From Rubrivivax sp. A210 (GTDB taxonomy: Bacteria; Pseudomonadota; Gammaproteobacteria; Burkholderiales; Burkholderiaceae_C): 64,000 nt of DNA. A program made the translations under genes and the position numbers. The notes under the pieces were generated by a model, which saw nothing but the letters and a program-made list of their open reading frames with translations, did not search any database and was not told the DNA's origin. Location: contig NZ_CAJGBN010000045.1 in assembly GCF_904426505.1 (NCBI RefSeq), positions 62,001-126,000 on the forward strand, written 5' to 3'. Position 1 is the stretch's first letter; every line of letters begins with the position of its first letter. Shown one piece after another: positions 35,212 to 44,895 of this stretch.

Positions 35212-36325
35212 CGGCGTGCTCGAGACAGCGCGCCGCATCGTCGTCAAGGTCGGCTCCAGCCTCGTCACCAACGAGGGCCGCGGCGTCGACGCGGCAGCCA
35301 TCGGCAACTGGTCGCGCCAGCTCGCCGCGCTGGCCCAGCAGGGGCGCGAGCTGGTGATGGTTTCCAGCGGCGCCGTCGCCGAGGGCATGAAGCGCCTGGG
35401 CTGGGCCCAGCGCCCGCGTGAGCTGCACGAGTTGCAGGCCGCCGCCGCCGTGGGCCAGATGGGCCTGGTGCAGATGTACGAGTCGCGCCTTTCCGAGCAC
35501 GGCATGGGCAGCGCCCAGGTGCTGCTGACCCACGCCGACCTGGCCGACCGCGAGCGCTACCTTAACGCGCGCTCGACCCTGCTCACGCTGCTGGCGCTGA
35601 AGGTGATCCCGGTCATCAACGAGAACGACACCGTCGTCACCGACGAGATCAAGTTCGGCGACAACGACACACTGGGCGCCCTGGTGGCCAATCTGGTGGA
35701 CGCTGACGCCTATGTCATCCTCACCGACCAGCGCGGTCTTTACAGCGCCGATCCGCGCAAGGATCCGTCGGCCCGCTTCATCGCCGAGGCCACCGCGGGC
35801 GACCCCGCGCTCGAGGCCATGGCCGGTGGCGCCGGTTCGGGCATCGGCCGTGGCGGCATGTTGACGAAGATCCTGGCCGCCAAGCGCGCCGCCGGCAGCG
35901 GCACCAGCACCGTCATCGCCTGGGGCCGCGAGCCCGATGTGCTGCTGCGCCTGGCCGCTGGCGAGGCCATCGGCACGGCGCTGCGCGCCGGCACCGCCAA
36001 GCTCGCTGCACGCAAGCAGTGGATGGTCGACCACCTGCAGATGCGTGGCGCGGTGCGGGTCGACGATGGCGCGGTGGCCAAGCTGCGCGACGGCGGCAAG
36101 AGCCTGCTGCCCATCGGCGTGCACGAGGTGAGCGGCGAATTCGTGCGCGGCGACGTCATTGCGGTGCAGACCCTCGCCGGCGCCGAGGTGGCGCGGGGCC
36201 TGGCCAACTACTCGTCGGCCGAGGCGCGCCTGATCGCGCGCAAGCCCTCGGCACAGATCGAGCAACTGCTGGGCTATGCCAACGAGCCGGAACTGATCCA
36301 CCGCGACAACCTGGTCGTGGTGTAG
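35204..36325 (+). CDS. proB: Glutamate 5-kinase
   Basis: The protein has 373 aa. An amino-acid kinase domain (RRIVVKVGSSLVTNEGRG, later PVINENDTVVTDEIKFGDND) and a C-terminal PUA domain (about residues 280-373). It catalyses the first step of proline synthesis. The ATG at 35204 overlaps the obgE stop. Confidence 0.97.
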   Translation: MSSGVLETARRIVVKVGSSLVTNEGRGVDAAAIGNWSRQLAALAQQGRELVMVSSGAVAEGMKRLGWAQRPRELHELQAAAAVGQMGLVQMYESRLSEHGMGSAQVLLTHADLADRERYLNARSTLLTLLALKVIPVINENDTVVTDEIKFGDNDTLGALVANLVDADAYVILTDQRGLYSADPRKDPSARFIAEATAGDPALEAMAGGAGSGIGRGGMLTKILAAKRAAGSGTSTVIAWGREPDVLLRLAAGEAIGTALRAGTAKLAARKQWMVDHLQMRGAVRVDDGAVAKLRDGGKSLLPIGVHEVSGEFVRGDVIAVQTLAGAEVARGLANYSSAEARLIARKPSAQIEQLLGYANEPELIHRDNLVVV

Positions 36326-36334
36326 ATCGCACTC

Positions 36335-36982
36335 TCAGCCGTCGGTGCCGGTTCCGGTGCCGGGCTCGGCGGGCGCCGGCGCCGCGGCGGGCTGGAAGTT
36401 CACATCGGGCACCGCGTCCTGGCCGACGTCCTGGTGGCCGAAGCCCGAGTGCTCACCGTCATGCCGCTGGCCGCGCAGTCCGGCGCGCAGATAGCGGTTG
36501 TGGTGATTGACGCGCGGCAGGTAGCGCGCGAGTTCGGTCAGCGCCATCTCGTAGACGCCGCGCTTGAACTCGATCACCACGTCCAGCGGCACCCAGTAGT
36601 CGTTCCAGCGCCAGGCGTCGAACTCGGGGTGGTCGGTGGCGCGCAGGTTCATGTCGCTGTCGCGGCCGAGCAGGCGCAGCAGGAACCAGATCTGCTTCTG
36701 GCCGCGGTAATGGCCGCGCGCATCCTTGCGGATGAAGTGCTCGGGCACCTCGTAGCGTAGCCAGTCGCGTGTGCGCGCGAGAATCTGCACATGCTCGGGC
36801 AACAGCCCTACTTCTTCATGCAGCTCGCGCAGCATCGCCTGCTCGGGCGACTCACCATGCTTGATGCCGCCCTGCGGAAACTGCCATGAGTGGGTGCGCA
36901 GCCTCTTGCCCCAGAAGACCTGATTGCGGGCGTTCAGCAGGATGATGCCGACGTTGGGCCTGAAGCCTTCCCGGTCGAGCAT
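36335..36982 (-). CDS. rppH: RNA pyrophosphohydrolase
   Basis: The protein has 215 aa. It begins MLDREGFRPNVGIILLN and has the Nudix box GGIKHGESPEQAMLRELHEE. It removes pyrophosphate from mRNA 5' ends to trigger decay. The C-terminal 60 residues (Ala/Pro-rich, ending GTGTGTDG) extend beyond the E. coli enzyme. Convergent with proB (9-nt gap) and divergent from proS. Confidence 0.95.
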   Translation of the reverse strand: MLDREGFRPNVGIILLNARNQVFWGKRLRTHSWQFPQGGIKHGESPEQAMLRELHEEVGLLPEHVQILARTRDWLRYEVPEHFIRKDARGHYRGQKQIWFLLRLLGRDSDMNLRATDHPEFDAWRWNDYWVPLDVVIEFKRGVYEMALTELARYLPRVNHHNRYLRAGLRGQRHDGEHSGFGHQDVGQDAVPDVNFQPAAAPAPAEPGTGTGTDG

Positions 36983-37118
36983 AATCAAATTCCAATTTTG
37001 TGACTGTTTTCATTATTGCACCGGCGCTGTGCGGAGCGGGCACCCTCGCTAACCCGCATGTGTCACCGGGGCCTGCCAGGCCCCCGCGGGGCCAGGCGCC
37101 GTGTGCAGAAGCGAGCCC

Positions 37119-38864
37119 ATGAAAGCCTCTGCCACCTTCATCTCCACCCTCAAGGAAGCCCCCGCCGACGCCGAGGTCACCAGCCACCGGCTGATGATGC
37201 GCGCCGGCTTCATCAAGCGCCTCTCAGCCGGCATCTATAGCTACATGCCGCTGGGCCTGCGCGTGATCCGCAAGGTCGAGGCCATCATCCGCGAGGAGAT
37301 GAACCGCGCCGGCGCCGTCGAGCTGCTGATGCCGGTGGTGCAGCCGGCCGAGCTGTGGCAGGAGACCGGCCGCTTCCAGGCCTATGGCCCCGAACTGATG
37401 CGCGTGAAAGACCGCCACGATCGCGACTTCGTGATCCAGCCCACCAGCGAAGAAGTCATCACCGACATCGCGCGCCAGGAGCTGCGCAGCTACAAGCAGC
37501 TGCCACGAAATTTCTACCACATCCAGACCAAGTTCCGCGACGAGCGCCGGCCGCGCTTCGGCGTCATGCGCGGACGCGAGTTCACGATGAAGGATGCCTA
37601 CTCCTTCGACCGCGACAAGGCCTCCGCGCTCAAGAGCTACGACGGCATGTTCGCGGCCTACAAGCGCATCTTCGACCGCTTCGGCCTGCAGTACCGCGCC
37701 GTCGCGGCCGACACCGGCGCCATCGGCGGCGACGCCTCGCACGAGTTCCAGGTCATCGCCGACACCGGCGAGGACGCCATCGTTTACTGCCCGACCAGCG
37801 ACTACGCCGCCAACATCGAGCTGGCCGAGGGCCTGGCCCCGGTCGCGCCGCGTGCAGCGCCGGCGCAGGCGATGGTGAAGACGCCGACCCCGGGCAAGGC
37901 CACCTGCGAGGACGTGGCCGCGCTGTTGGGCCTGGCGCTGGATCGCACCGTGAAATCGCTGGTGCTGGCCACCGACGAGAAGAACGAGGCCGGCGACATC
38001 GTGCGCACCACGGTCTGGCTGCTGCTGGTGCGCGGCGACCACAGCCTCAACGAGATCAAGGCCGGCAAGCTGCCGGGCCTGAAGGGCGGCTTCCGCTTCG
38101 CCACCGTGGCCGAGATCGACGAGCACTTCGGCTGCAAGCCCGGCTACCTGGGCCCGGTGGCCACGGTCAAGCCGGTCAAGGTGGTGGCCGATCGCATGGT
38201 GGCGGCGATGGCCGATTTCGTGTGCGGCGCCAATGCGGCCGATTTCCACTACACCGGCGTCAACTGGGGCCGCGACTTGCCCGAGCCCGACTTCGTGGCC
38301 GACATCCGCAATGTCGTTGCCGGCGATCCCTCGCCCGATGGCCAGGGCGTGCTCGCCATCCAGCGTGGCATCGAGGTCGGCCATGTCTTCTACCTCGGCA
38401 CCAAGTACAGCAAGGCGATGAACGCCAACTACCTGGACGAGAACGGCAAGCCGCAGGCGATGGAGATGGGCTGCTACGGCATTGGGGTGACGCGCCTGCT
38501 GGGCGCCGCCATCGAGCAGAACCACGACGAGCGCGGCATCGTCTGGCCGGCCTCGATGGCGCCCTTCACGGTGGTGATCTGCCCCATCGGCTACGAGCGC
38601 AGCGCCGAGGTGCAGGCAGCGGCCGACAAGCTGCATGACGAACTCGCGGCTCTGGGCCTGGACGTGGTGCTCGACGACCGCGGCGAGCGCCCGGGCGCGA
38701 TGTTTGCCGACTGGGAACTGATCGGCGTGCCGCTGCGCGTGGTGCTCTCCGACCGTGGCCTCAAGGCCGGCACGGCCGAGATCCAGGGCCGGCGCGACGC
38801 CGCCGCGGCGGTGCTGCCGCTGGCCGAGGTGGTGGCCACCGTGAAGGCCCGTCTGGTCCCATGA
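37119..38864 (+). CDS. proS: Prolyl-tRNA synthetase
   Basis: The protein has 581 aa. It is a class II synthetase of the bacterial type. KEAPADAEVTSHRLMMRAGF starts the fold; motif 2 lies in KFRDERRPRFGVMRGREF, and motif 3 in YGIGVTRLLGAAIEQ. The editing insertion occupies about residues 220-410 and the anticodon-binding domain the last 100. ATG 37119 fits the family. Confidence 0.97.
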   Translation: MKASATFISTLKEAPADAEVTSHRLMMRAGFIKRLSAGIYSYMPLGLRVIRKVEAIIREEMNRAGAVELLMPVVQPAELWQETGRFQAYGPELMRVKDRHDRDFVIQPTSEEVITDIARQELRSYKQLPRNFYHIQTKFRDERRPRFGVMRGREFTMKDAYSFDRDKASALKSYDGMFAAYKRIFDRFGLQYRAVAADTGAIGGDASHEFQVIADTGEDAIVYCPTSDYAANIELAEGLAPVAPRAAPAQAMVKTPTPGKATCEDVAALLGLALDRTVKSLVLATDEKNEAGDIVRTTVWLLLVRGDHSLNEIKAGKLPGLKGGFRFATVAEIDEHFGCKPGYLGPVATVKPVKVVADRMVAAMADFVCGANAADFHYTGVNWGRDLPEPDFVADIRNVVAGDPSPDGQGVLAIQRGIEVGHVFYLGTKYSKAMNANYLDENGKPQAMEMGCYGIGVTRLLGAAIEQNHDERGIVWPASMAPFTVVICPIGYERSAEVQAAADKLHDELAALGLDVVLDDRGERPGAMFADWELIGVPLRVVLSDRGLKAGTAEIQGRRDAAAAVLPLAEVVATVKARLVP

Positions 38865-38868
38865 CGCC

Positions 38869-39477
38869 ATGATGCCGGCGCGCCGCGCGCTGCTGGCCGG
38901 CCCGTTCGCGCTGCTGCTGCCCACCGGGGCGCGGGCCGGCGCCCAGATCGAGGAACCTCTGGCCGACGCGGTGCGCACGGCCCTGGCGGCCGCGGTGGCC
39001 GACGCCGCGCCGCCGCGCCCGCGCTTCGACAAGGTCGAGGAGCGCCTGGCCTATCTGCGCTGGCTGGGCGCGGCCGGTGAGAAGCTCAAGCCGCGCAAGG
39101 CCGAGCACCATGTGCGCATCGAGTTCCTCGAAGCGCTCTGGTACGAGAGCCGCCGCGCCGGGCTCGAGACGGCGCTGGTGCTGGGCCTGGTGCAGGTGGA
39201 AAGCGGCTTTCGCAAGTACGCCATCAGCAGCGCCGGCGCGCGTGGCTACATGCAGGTGATGCCGTTCTGGGCGCGTCAGATCGGCGATGGCGACGCGCGC
39301 CGCCTCTTCCACATGCAGACCAATCTGCGCTTCGGCTGCGTCATCCTGCGCCACTACCTCGAGCGCGAGCGCGGCGATCTCTTCATGGCCCTGGGCCGCT
39401 ACAACGGCAGCCGCGGCCGTGCCGAATATCCCAATATGGTGCTGGCGGCGCGGCGCAGCTGGGACATCAAGGCCTGA
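38869..39477 (+). CDS. Lytic transglycosylase (SLT family)
   Basis: The protein has 202 aa and is periplasmic, with a signal peptide ending GARA. The SLT motifs are present: VLGLVQVESGFRKYAIS with the catalytic Glu, GARGYMQVMPFWARQIG and ALGRYNGSRG. It cleaves peptidoglycan glycan strands with 1,6-anhydro product formation. It starts 4 nt after proS. Confidence 0.9.
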   Translation: MMPARRALLAGPFALLLPTGARAGAQIEEPLADAVRTALAAAVADAAPPRPRFDKVEERLAYLRWLGAAGEKLKPRKAEHHVRIEFLEALWYESRRAGLETALVLGLVQVESGFRKYAISSAGARGYMQVMPFWARQIGDGDARRLFHMQTNLRFGCVILRHYLERERGDLFMALGRYNGSRGRAEYPNMVLAARRSWDIKA

Positions 39478-39484
39478 GCAGGCA

Positions 39485-40048
39485 TCAGAGCCCCTGCCAC
39501 TCGCGCGGTGCCGCGCCAGCCAGGCCCAGCAACGCGAGCACGCGCTCGACGCCGTCGTCCACCATCTCGGCGATGCTGGCCGGGTGGTTGTAGAAGGCCG
39601 GCAGCGGCGGGCAGACGATGGCGCCCATCTCGGTGGCGGCCGTCATATTGCGCAGATGGGCCAGATTGAACGGTGTCTCGCGCACCATCAGCAGCAGACG
39701 GCGGCGCTCCTTCAGCGTCACGTCGGCGGCGCGCGTGAGCAGGTTGTCCGACAGGCCATGGGCGATGGCTGCCAGTGTCTTCATCGAGCAGGGCGCCACG
39801 ACCATGGCGGCGGTGGCAAAGCTGCCGCTGGCCAGGCAGGCGCCGACATCGCCGGGGGCGTAGGCGGCATCGGCCAGCGCTTCCAGCGCACTGCGGTCCA
39901 GGCCCAGCTCATGGTGGGCATTGAGCACGCCGGCCGGGGTGACCACCAGGTGCGTCTGCACGCCCAGGGCGCGCGCCCGCTCCAGCAGCCTGACCCCGTA
40001 GACCGCCCCGGTGGCGCCGGTGATACCGACGACCAGGCGCTGGCTCAC
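39485..40048 (-). CDS. ubiX: Flavin prenyltransferase UbiX
   Basis: The protein has 187 aa. LVVGITGATGAVYGVRLLE forms the FMN site, with APCSMKTLAAIAHGLSDNLL and RRRLLLMVRETPFN later. It makes prenylated FMN for UbiD decarboxylases. The start is GTG at 40048, one base after the grxD stop. Confidence 0.95.
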   Translation of the reverse strand: MSQRLVVGITGATGAVYGVRLLERARALGVQTHLVVTPAGVLNAHHELGLDRSALEALADAAYAPGDVGACLASGSFATAAMVVAPCSMKTLAAIAHGLSDNLLTRAADVTLKERRRLLLMVRETPFNLAHLRNMTAATEMGAIVCPPLPAFYNHPASIAEMVDDGVERVLALLGLAGAAPREWQGL

Positions 40049-40049
40049 C

Positions 40050-40364
40050 TCAGCCCTTGTTCAACAACTGCTGGAGTTCGCCGCTCTGGTACATCTCCAT
40101 CATGATGTCCGAGCCGCCGACGAATTCACCGTTGATGTAGAGCTGGGGGATGGTGGGCCACTGGGCGTATTCCTTGATGCCCTGGCGCACTTCCTCGTCG
40201 GCCAGCACATTGAAGGTCTCCAGGTCGTTCACGCCGCAGGCCTTGAGCACCTGCACCGCGCGGCCGGAGAAGCCGCACTGCGGAAATTGCGCGTTGCCCT
40301 TCATGAAGAGCACGACACGGTGGCCCTTGACGAGTTGGTCGATGCGCTGCTGCACGTCGCTCAT
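40050..40364 (-). CDS. grxD: Monothiol glutaredoxin Grx4
   Basis: The protein has 104 aa. CGFS active site in QFPQCGFSGRAVQVLKACG, and the GSH/Fe-S motif WPTIPQLYINGEFVGGSDI. It carries or traffics [2Fe-2S] clusters. It lies in the hemA-prfA-prmC-grxD-ubiX block. Confidence 0.96.
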   Translation of the reverse strand: MSDVQQRIDQLVKGHRVVLFMKGNAQFPQCGFSGRAVQVLKACGVNDLETFNVLADEEVRQGIKEYAQWPTIPQLYINGEFVGGSDIMMEMYQSGELQQLLNKG

Positions 40365-40454
40365 GGTGAATTGGTCCCGAGAGAATCACGAAGCCCGCGA
40401 GTATGCGACAAGGCCCAGCGCCGCGCCGCGCTGGGGTTGTCGGCGCGGGCCGCG

Positions 40455-41048
40455 TCAGAAGGTGTAGCGCACGCCCAACTGCAGCACCGGCGCCAGGCGC
40501 AGGTCGCGCATCGCCGCGTCCAGGCCCTGGTTGCCGAAGAGGGCGCGGCCCAGGCCCAGGGATGCGCCCGGTCGTTCGGCGACGAGGCCGACATCGGCGG
40601 TCACCGACAGCGCATTGCCCAGCGCCGCGCCAGAGAAGCCGAAACCCAGGTAGGGCACGGTGGCAGGGCCGTCGGCGCTGGTGGGCGCGGTATGGGCGCC
40701 ACTTTGCACGCCCAGGCCCAGGCGGGGCCCGGCCGCGGCGCTGAGCGAGGGCGCGCCGCCTTGCAGGCCGGTCATCAGGCCGCCGCTGGCGCGGAAGCTG
40801 CCGAATGAAGGGCTGGCGAAGTAGTAGTCGCCCAGCACCGATGCGCCTTGCCAGCCACGGGGCGCCACGCCGCCATCGAGCAGGCGGGCCGCCGACAGGG
40901 GCGAAAGCGCTGCCGTCTGCACCGTGATGCGGGCCTGCCACTGCGGCCACAAGGTCTCGGGGGCGGGAGCTGTGAGGCCGCCGCCGGCACTGGCCGCCAG
41001 TGGTGTCAGGGCCAGTGTCCAGGCGAGGAAACGGCGATGCGCATTCAT
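40455..41048 (-). CDS. Putative outer-membrane beta-barrel protein, unknown function
   Basis: The protein has 197 aa. The signal peptide is NAHRRFLAWTLALTPLAASA. The mature protein is rich in glycine and alternating hydrophobic residues (SVLGDYYFASPSFGSFRASG, VPYLGFGFSG, LSVTADVGLVAERPG) and ends in the outer-membrane signature LQLGVRYTF with a terminal Phe. I infer a small eight-stranded barrel. It sits between prmC and grxD, where I do not expect a gene in related genomes. Confidence 0.65.
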   Translation of the reverse strand: MNAHRRFLAWTLALTPLAASAGGGLTAPAPETLWPQWQARITVQTAALSPLSAARLLDGGVAPRGWQGASVLGDYYFASPSFGSFRASGGLMTGLQGGAPSLSAAAGPRLGLGVQSGAHTAPTSADGPATVPYLGFGFSGAALGNALSVTADVGLVAERPGASLGLGRALFGNQGLDAAMRDLRLAPVLQLGVRYTF

Positions 41049-41176
41049 CTCGGCCTCCTGAAGTGTCGCTGCCATGATGCGCCGGAATCGGCGGCCGTGG
41101 CGGGCAAGCTGAGCCGTCTTCCCGTAACAGTCTTCTCCATTCGGCAAAGGCGCAACGGCGGGCCTTCAGCGGCCCT

Positions 41177-42040
41177 TCAAGCGCCCGGCCAGGGTGCTCC
41201 GGTGCAGCGCGCCAGTCCGGCCAGATCGCGCCGCGTCTCGGCTTGGCCGAAGCCGCACGCGGTCAAAAGTGCCTGCACGGCCTCGTGCTGGTCGTGGCCG
41301 TGTTCGAGCAGCAGCCAGGCGCCGGGCTGCAGGTGGGCGGGAGCACCATCGATCAGCCGCCGCAGCGCGTCCAGGCCGTCGCCGCCGGGGGTCAGCGCGG
41401 TGGCAGGTTCGTGTACCAGCGCGGCCAGATGCGGGTCGCCGGCCGCGATGTAGGGCGGGTTGGAGAGCGCCAGGCCGTAGCGCTGGCCCGGTACCGCGCT
41501 CCACCAGTCGCCCTGACTCAGCGTGAGAGCCAGCGCGTGGCGCTCGGCATTGGCTTGCGCCACGGCCAGGGCCGTGGGGCTGGCGTCGGTGGCCGTGACC
41601 TTGGCGCCCGGTGCGGCGTTTTTGACGGCCAGGGCCACCGCGCCGCTGCCGGTGCCGAGGTCGATCACGGTGGCGGCCGGCGCAGACGGCAGGCGCTCGA
41701 GCGCCCATTCGACCAGCAATTCAGTCTCGGGCCGCGGCACCAGCACGGCCGGTGACACTTTCAAGGCGAGGCCGCGGAACTCGCATTCGCCCACCAGATA
41801 GGCCAGCGGCTCGCCGGCGGCGCGGCGCGCCAGCAGCGCCGTCCAGGCCACCGCCTGGGGCGGTGTCAGCACCGCGTCGTCATGGGCCAGCAGCCAGGCG
41901 CGATTGCGCTGCAGCAGATGGGCCAGCAGCAGCTGCGCGTCCAGGCGCGCCACGCCACTGGCGCGCGCCTGCACCAGGGCCTTGGCGATGCTCAAGCCCG
42001 GTGAGGCGGGCGAATCAGGCGACTCAGGCGAAGCAGACAT
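41177..42040 (-). CDS. prmC: Release factor (glutamine-N5) methyltransferase
   Basis: The protein has 287 aa. SAM-binding VIDLGTGSGAVALAVK and the catalytic NPPY in LALSNPPYIA. It methylates the GGQ glutamine of RF1 and RF2. It lies 8 nt after prfA, whose product is its substrate. Confidence 0.95.
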   Translation of the reverse strand: MSASPESPDSPASPGLSIAKALVQARASGVARLDAQLLLAHLLQRNRAWLLAHDDAVLTPPQAVAWTALLARRAAGEPLAYLVGECEFRGLALKVSPAVLVPRPETELLVEWALERLPSAPAATVIDLGTGSGAVALAVKNAAPGAKVTATDASPTALAVAQANAERHALALTLSQGDWWSAVPGQRYGLALSNPPYIAAGDPHLAALVHEPATALTPGGDGLDALRRLIDGAPAHLQPGAWLLLEHGHDQHEAVQALLTACGFGQAETRRDLAGLARCTGAPWPGA

Positions 42041-42048
42041 GGCGGCGC

Positions 42049-43134
42049 TCAGCGCCCGCCGGACTCGAGCTGGGCCAGCTGTTCGGCGCCGCGCGCCGCG
42101 TGCAGGGCGGCGACGACGTCGCCAAGGTCGCCGTCCATGATGGCGCCCAGCTTGTACAGCGTGAGGTTGATGCGGTGGTCGGTGAGCCGGCCCTGTGGAA
42201 AGTTGTAGGTGCGGATGCGGTCGCTGCGGTCGCCGCTGCCGATCAGGCTCTTGCGCGTGGCGGCCTCCTTGGCGGCGCGCTCGCTGCGGTCCTTCTCGCG
42301 CAGCCTGGCGGCCAGCACGGCCATGGCCTTGGCCTTGTTGCGGTGCTGGCTGCGGTCGTCCTGGCATTCGGCCACCAGGCCGGTGGGCAGGTGGGTGATG
42401 CGGATGGCGCTGTCGGTCTTGTTGACGTGCTGGCCACCGGCGCCGCTGGCACGGAAGGTGTCGATGCGCAGCTCGGCCGGGTTGAGCTGCACCTCCTCGG
42501 CCTCGTCGGGCTCGGGCATCACCGCCACCGTACACGCGCTGGTGTGGATGCGGCCCTGGCTCTCGGTGGCGGGCACGCGCTGCACGCGGTGGCCGCCGCT
42601 TTCGAAGCGCAGCTGCTCGTAGACGCGCTGGCCTTCGATGCGCAGCACCAGTTCCTTGTAGCCGCCCAGCTCCGATTCGCTTTCGCTCAGGATCTCGGTG
42701 CGCCAGCCCTGGCGTTCGCACCAGCGCAGGTACATGCGCGCCAGGTCGCCGGCGAAGAGCGCCGATTCGTCGCCGCCAGTGCCGGCGCGGATCTCGAGGA
42801 AGGCGTTGCGCTCGTCGTCGGGATCGCGCGGAATCAGCGCCGTCTGCAGCTCGAGCTGGATGCGTTCGAGATCGGTGCCGGCGGCGGCGATCTCCTCGCG
42901 TGCCAGCTCAGCCATCTCGGGGTCGGACTGCATCTCCTGCGCCGCCGCCAGATCGGCCTCGCGCTGCTGGTAGCGGCGGTAGCGCCCGACCACGTCGCTG
43001 GCCTCGGACTGCTCGCGCGACAGCGTGCGCCAGCGCTTGATGTCGCCGGCCACGGCCGGGTCGGCCAGGATGGCGTCCAACTCCGCCAGGCGCAGGGCCA
43101 GGCGTTCGAACTGATCACGCAGCAGGGGGGTCAT
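42049..43134 (-). CDS. prfA: Peptide chain release factor 1
   Basis: The protein has 361 aa. The catalytic GGQ lies in FRASGAGGQHVNKTDSAIRI. The anticodon-like region contains PATESQGRIHTS. ATG 43134 gives the usual length; a 12-codon extension upstream is not conserved. It reads UAA and UAG stops. Confidence 0.97.
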   Translation of the reverse strand: MTPLLRDQFERLALRLAELDAILADPAVAGDIKRWRTLSREQSEASDVVGRYRRYQQREADLAAAQEMQSDPEMAELAREEIAAAGTDLERIQLELQTALIPRDPDDERNAFLEIRAGTGGDESALFAGDLARMYLRWCERQGWRTEILSESESELGGYKELVLRIEGQRVYEQLRFESGGHRVQRVPATESQGRIHTSACTVAVMPEPDEAEEVQLNPAELRIDTFRASGAGGQHVNKTDSAIRITHLPTGLVAECQDDRSQHRNKAKAMAVLAARLREKDRSERAAKEAATRKSLIGSGDRSDRIRTYNFPQGRLTDHRINLTLYKLGAIMDGDLGDVVAALHAARGAEQLAQLESGGR

Positions 43135-43191
43135 CGGGTGGGCGATGCGGCGCGGCCGCGCCAGCGGCACGGCCGTGTGAAGGGCAGGGCG

Positions 43192-44493
43192 CTAACGCCC
43201 GGGACGCGGATCGCCGCCGCGCGGGCCCTGGCGCAGGAAGAGGCGCGACACGGTATCGGCCAGGTGCTGGCGCTCGTCGCCGTCGGCGGCATTGAGCTCG
43301 GCCATGGTGCCGTGCAGCATCTTGCCGGTGAGGCCGCGGGCCATGGCTTCGAGCACCTGCTCGACCGGCTCGCCGCGCGCCAGCAGCTTGCGTGCGCGGA
43401 CGAGCTCGGCGGCGCCCCAGTCGTCGGCCTGCTGGCGCAGGGCCTGGATCAGCGGCACGGCGCCGCGCTGGTCAAGCCAGTGGGCGAAGCTCTGCACGCC
43501 AGCATCGATGATGGCCTCGGCTTGCTCGACGGCGGCCTGGCGCTTCTCGCTCGCGGTCTGCACCAGGGCCGAAAGGTCGTCGACGGTGTAGAGGTAGACG
43601 TCGCCCAGGCCGGCGACCTCGGGCTCGATGTCGCGCGGCACCGCCAGGTCGACCATGAAGATGGGCCGGCGACGGCGTGCCTTGAGCGCGCGCTCGACCG
43701 CGCCGAGGCCGATGATGGGCAGGGTGCTGGCAGTGCAGGAGATGACAGCGTCGAACTCGTGCAGGCGGTTGGGCATGTCCGACAGGCGCATGGCCTCGCC
43801 GCCGAAGCGGGTGGCCAGGCGCTCGCCGCGCTCGAGCGTGCGGTTGGCCAGTGCGATGGACTTGGGCGAGCGCGCCGCGAAGTGCGTGGCTGCCAGTTCG
43901 ATCATCTCGCCGGCGCCGACGAAGAGGATCTTGATCTGGGACAGGTCTTCGAAGAGCTGGGCCGCCAGGCGCACGGCGGCGGCGGCCATGCTGATGGAGT
44001 GGGCGCCGATTTCGGTGGAGGTGCGCACCTCCTTGGCCACCGCGAACGAGCGCTGGAACAACTGATGCAGCGTGGTGCCCAGGGTGCCGGCGGCGTCGGC
44101 CATGCGCACGGCCTGCTTCATCTGGCCCAGGATCTGGGGCTCGCCCAGCACCATGGAGTCGAGCCCCGAGGCGACGCGGAAGGCGTGGCGCGCGGCGGCG
44201 CGGTCTTCCATCACATAGCTGTGGTCGAGCAGCTGTCCGCCGCTGATGCCGCCCTGCTCGGCCAGCCAGTCAACCACCGGCCGCACCAGGACCTGGGCCT
44301 GGGCGGCGCCGGCGGCGACGTAGAGCTCGGTGCGGTTGCAGGTCGAGACCAGGGCGGCCTCGGGCACATTGAGCTGCAGGCGGCTGCGCAGCGCCTGCAG
44401 CGCCGGGCCCATCTGCTCGGGCGCGAACGCGAGGCGGCCGCGCAGGTCGACCGGCGCGGTGGTGTGGTTGAGCCCGAGGGCGAATACGCTCAC
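43192..44493 (-). CDS. hemA: Glutamyl-tRNA reductase
   Basis: The protein has 433 aa. The catalytic Cys lies in STCNRTELYVA, the NADPH site in LFVGAGEMIELAATHF, and SRVF-like SLDSMVLGEPQILGQMK is also present. It catalyses the first committed step of haem synthesis from charged tRNA-Glu. It heads the operon hemA-prfA-prmC. Confidence 0.97.
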   Translation of the reverse strand: MSVFALGLNHTTAPVDLRGRLAFAPEQMGPALQALRSRLQLNVPEAALVSTCNRTELYVAAGAAQAQVLVRPVVDWLAEQGGISGGQLLDHSYVMEDRAAARHAFRVASGLDSMVLGEPQILGQMKQAVRMADAAGTLGTTLHQLFQRSFAVAKEVRTSTEIGAHSISMAAAAVRLAAQLFEDLSQIKILFVGAGEMIELAATHFAARSPKSIALANRTLERGERLATRFGGEAMRLSDMPNRLHEFDAVISCTASTLPIIGLGAVERALKARRRRPIFMVDLAVPRDIEPEVAGLGDVYLYTVDDLSALVQTASEKRQAAVEQAEAIIDAGVQSFAHWLDQRGAVPLIQALRQQADDWGAAELVRARKLLARGEPVEQVLEAMARGLTGKMLHGTMAELNAADGDERQHLADTVSRLFLRQGPRGGDPRPGR

Positions 44494-44613
44494 GCGAGAA
44501 TTGTAGGTTCGACGGCCGCGCGATGATGGCGTTCTGCTTGACCATCATCAAGCGTGGCCGCATCGCCAAAGCCATGGGAGGGGGCGCCGCCGCCCCGGGA
44601 GATCAGACCAACG

Positions 44614-44895
44614 ATGGGCCCAATCGACGCCTTCTGGCACCTTGCCAACCTCTTCCTGCCCGCGCTCGCCCTGGGCGCGCTGGCCGCCGCGCTGGCCAAG
44701 CTGCTGTGGCGGCGCGAACTGGCGGCAGTGGCCTGGCGGCGGCTGGCGCTGCCGGCGGCGCTGGCCGGCGCCGCCCTCACGCTGGCCGGGCTGCTGTTGT
44801 TTGGCCGCGACGGCAAGATGGCCACCTACGCCGCCGTGGTGGCCGGCTGCGCTCTCATGCTGTGGTGGCGGGGCTTCGGGCCGGGCCGGAAATAG
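44614..44895 (+). CDS. Small integral membrane protein, unknown function
   Basis: The protein has 93 aa. It starts MGPIDAFWHLANLFLPALAL and has three hydrophobic helices. I recall similar proteins at this place in other Burkholderiales, but no function. Its last 41 nt overlap the end of the convergent miaB gene. Confidence 0.6.
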   Translation: MGPIDAFWHLANLFLPALALGALAAALAKLLWRRELAAVAWRRLALPAALAGAALTLAGLLLFGRDGKMATYAAVVAGCALMLWWRGFGPGRK

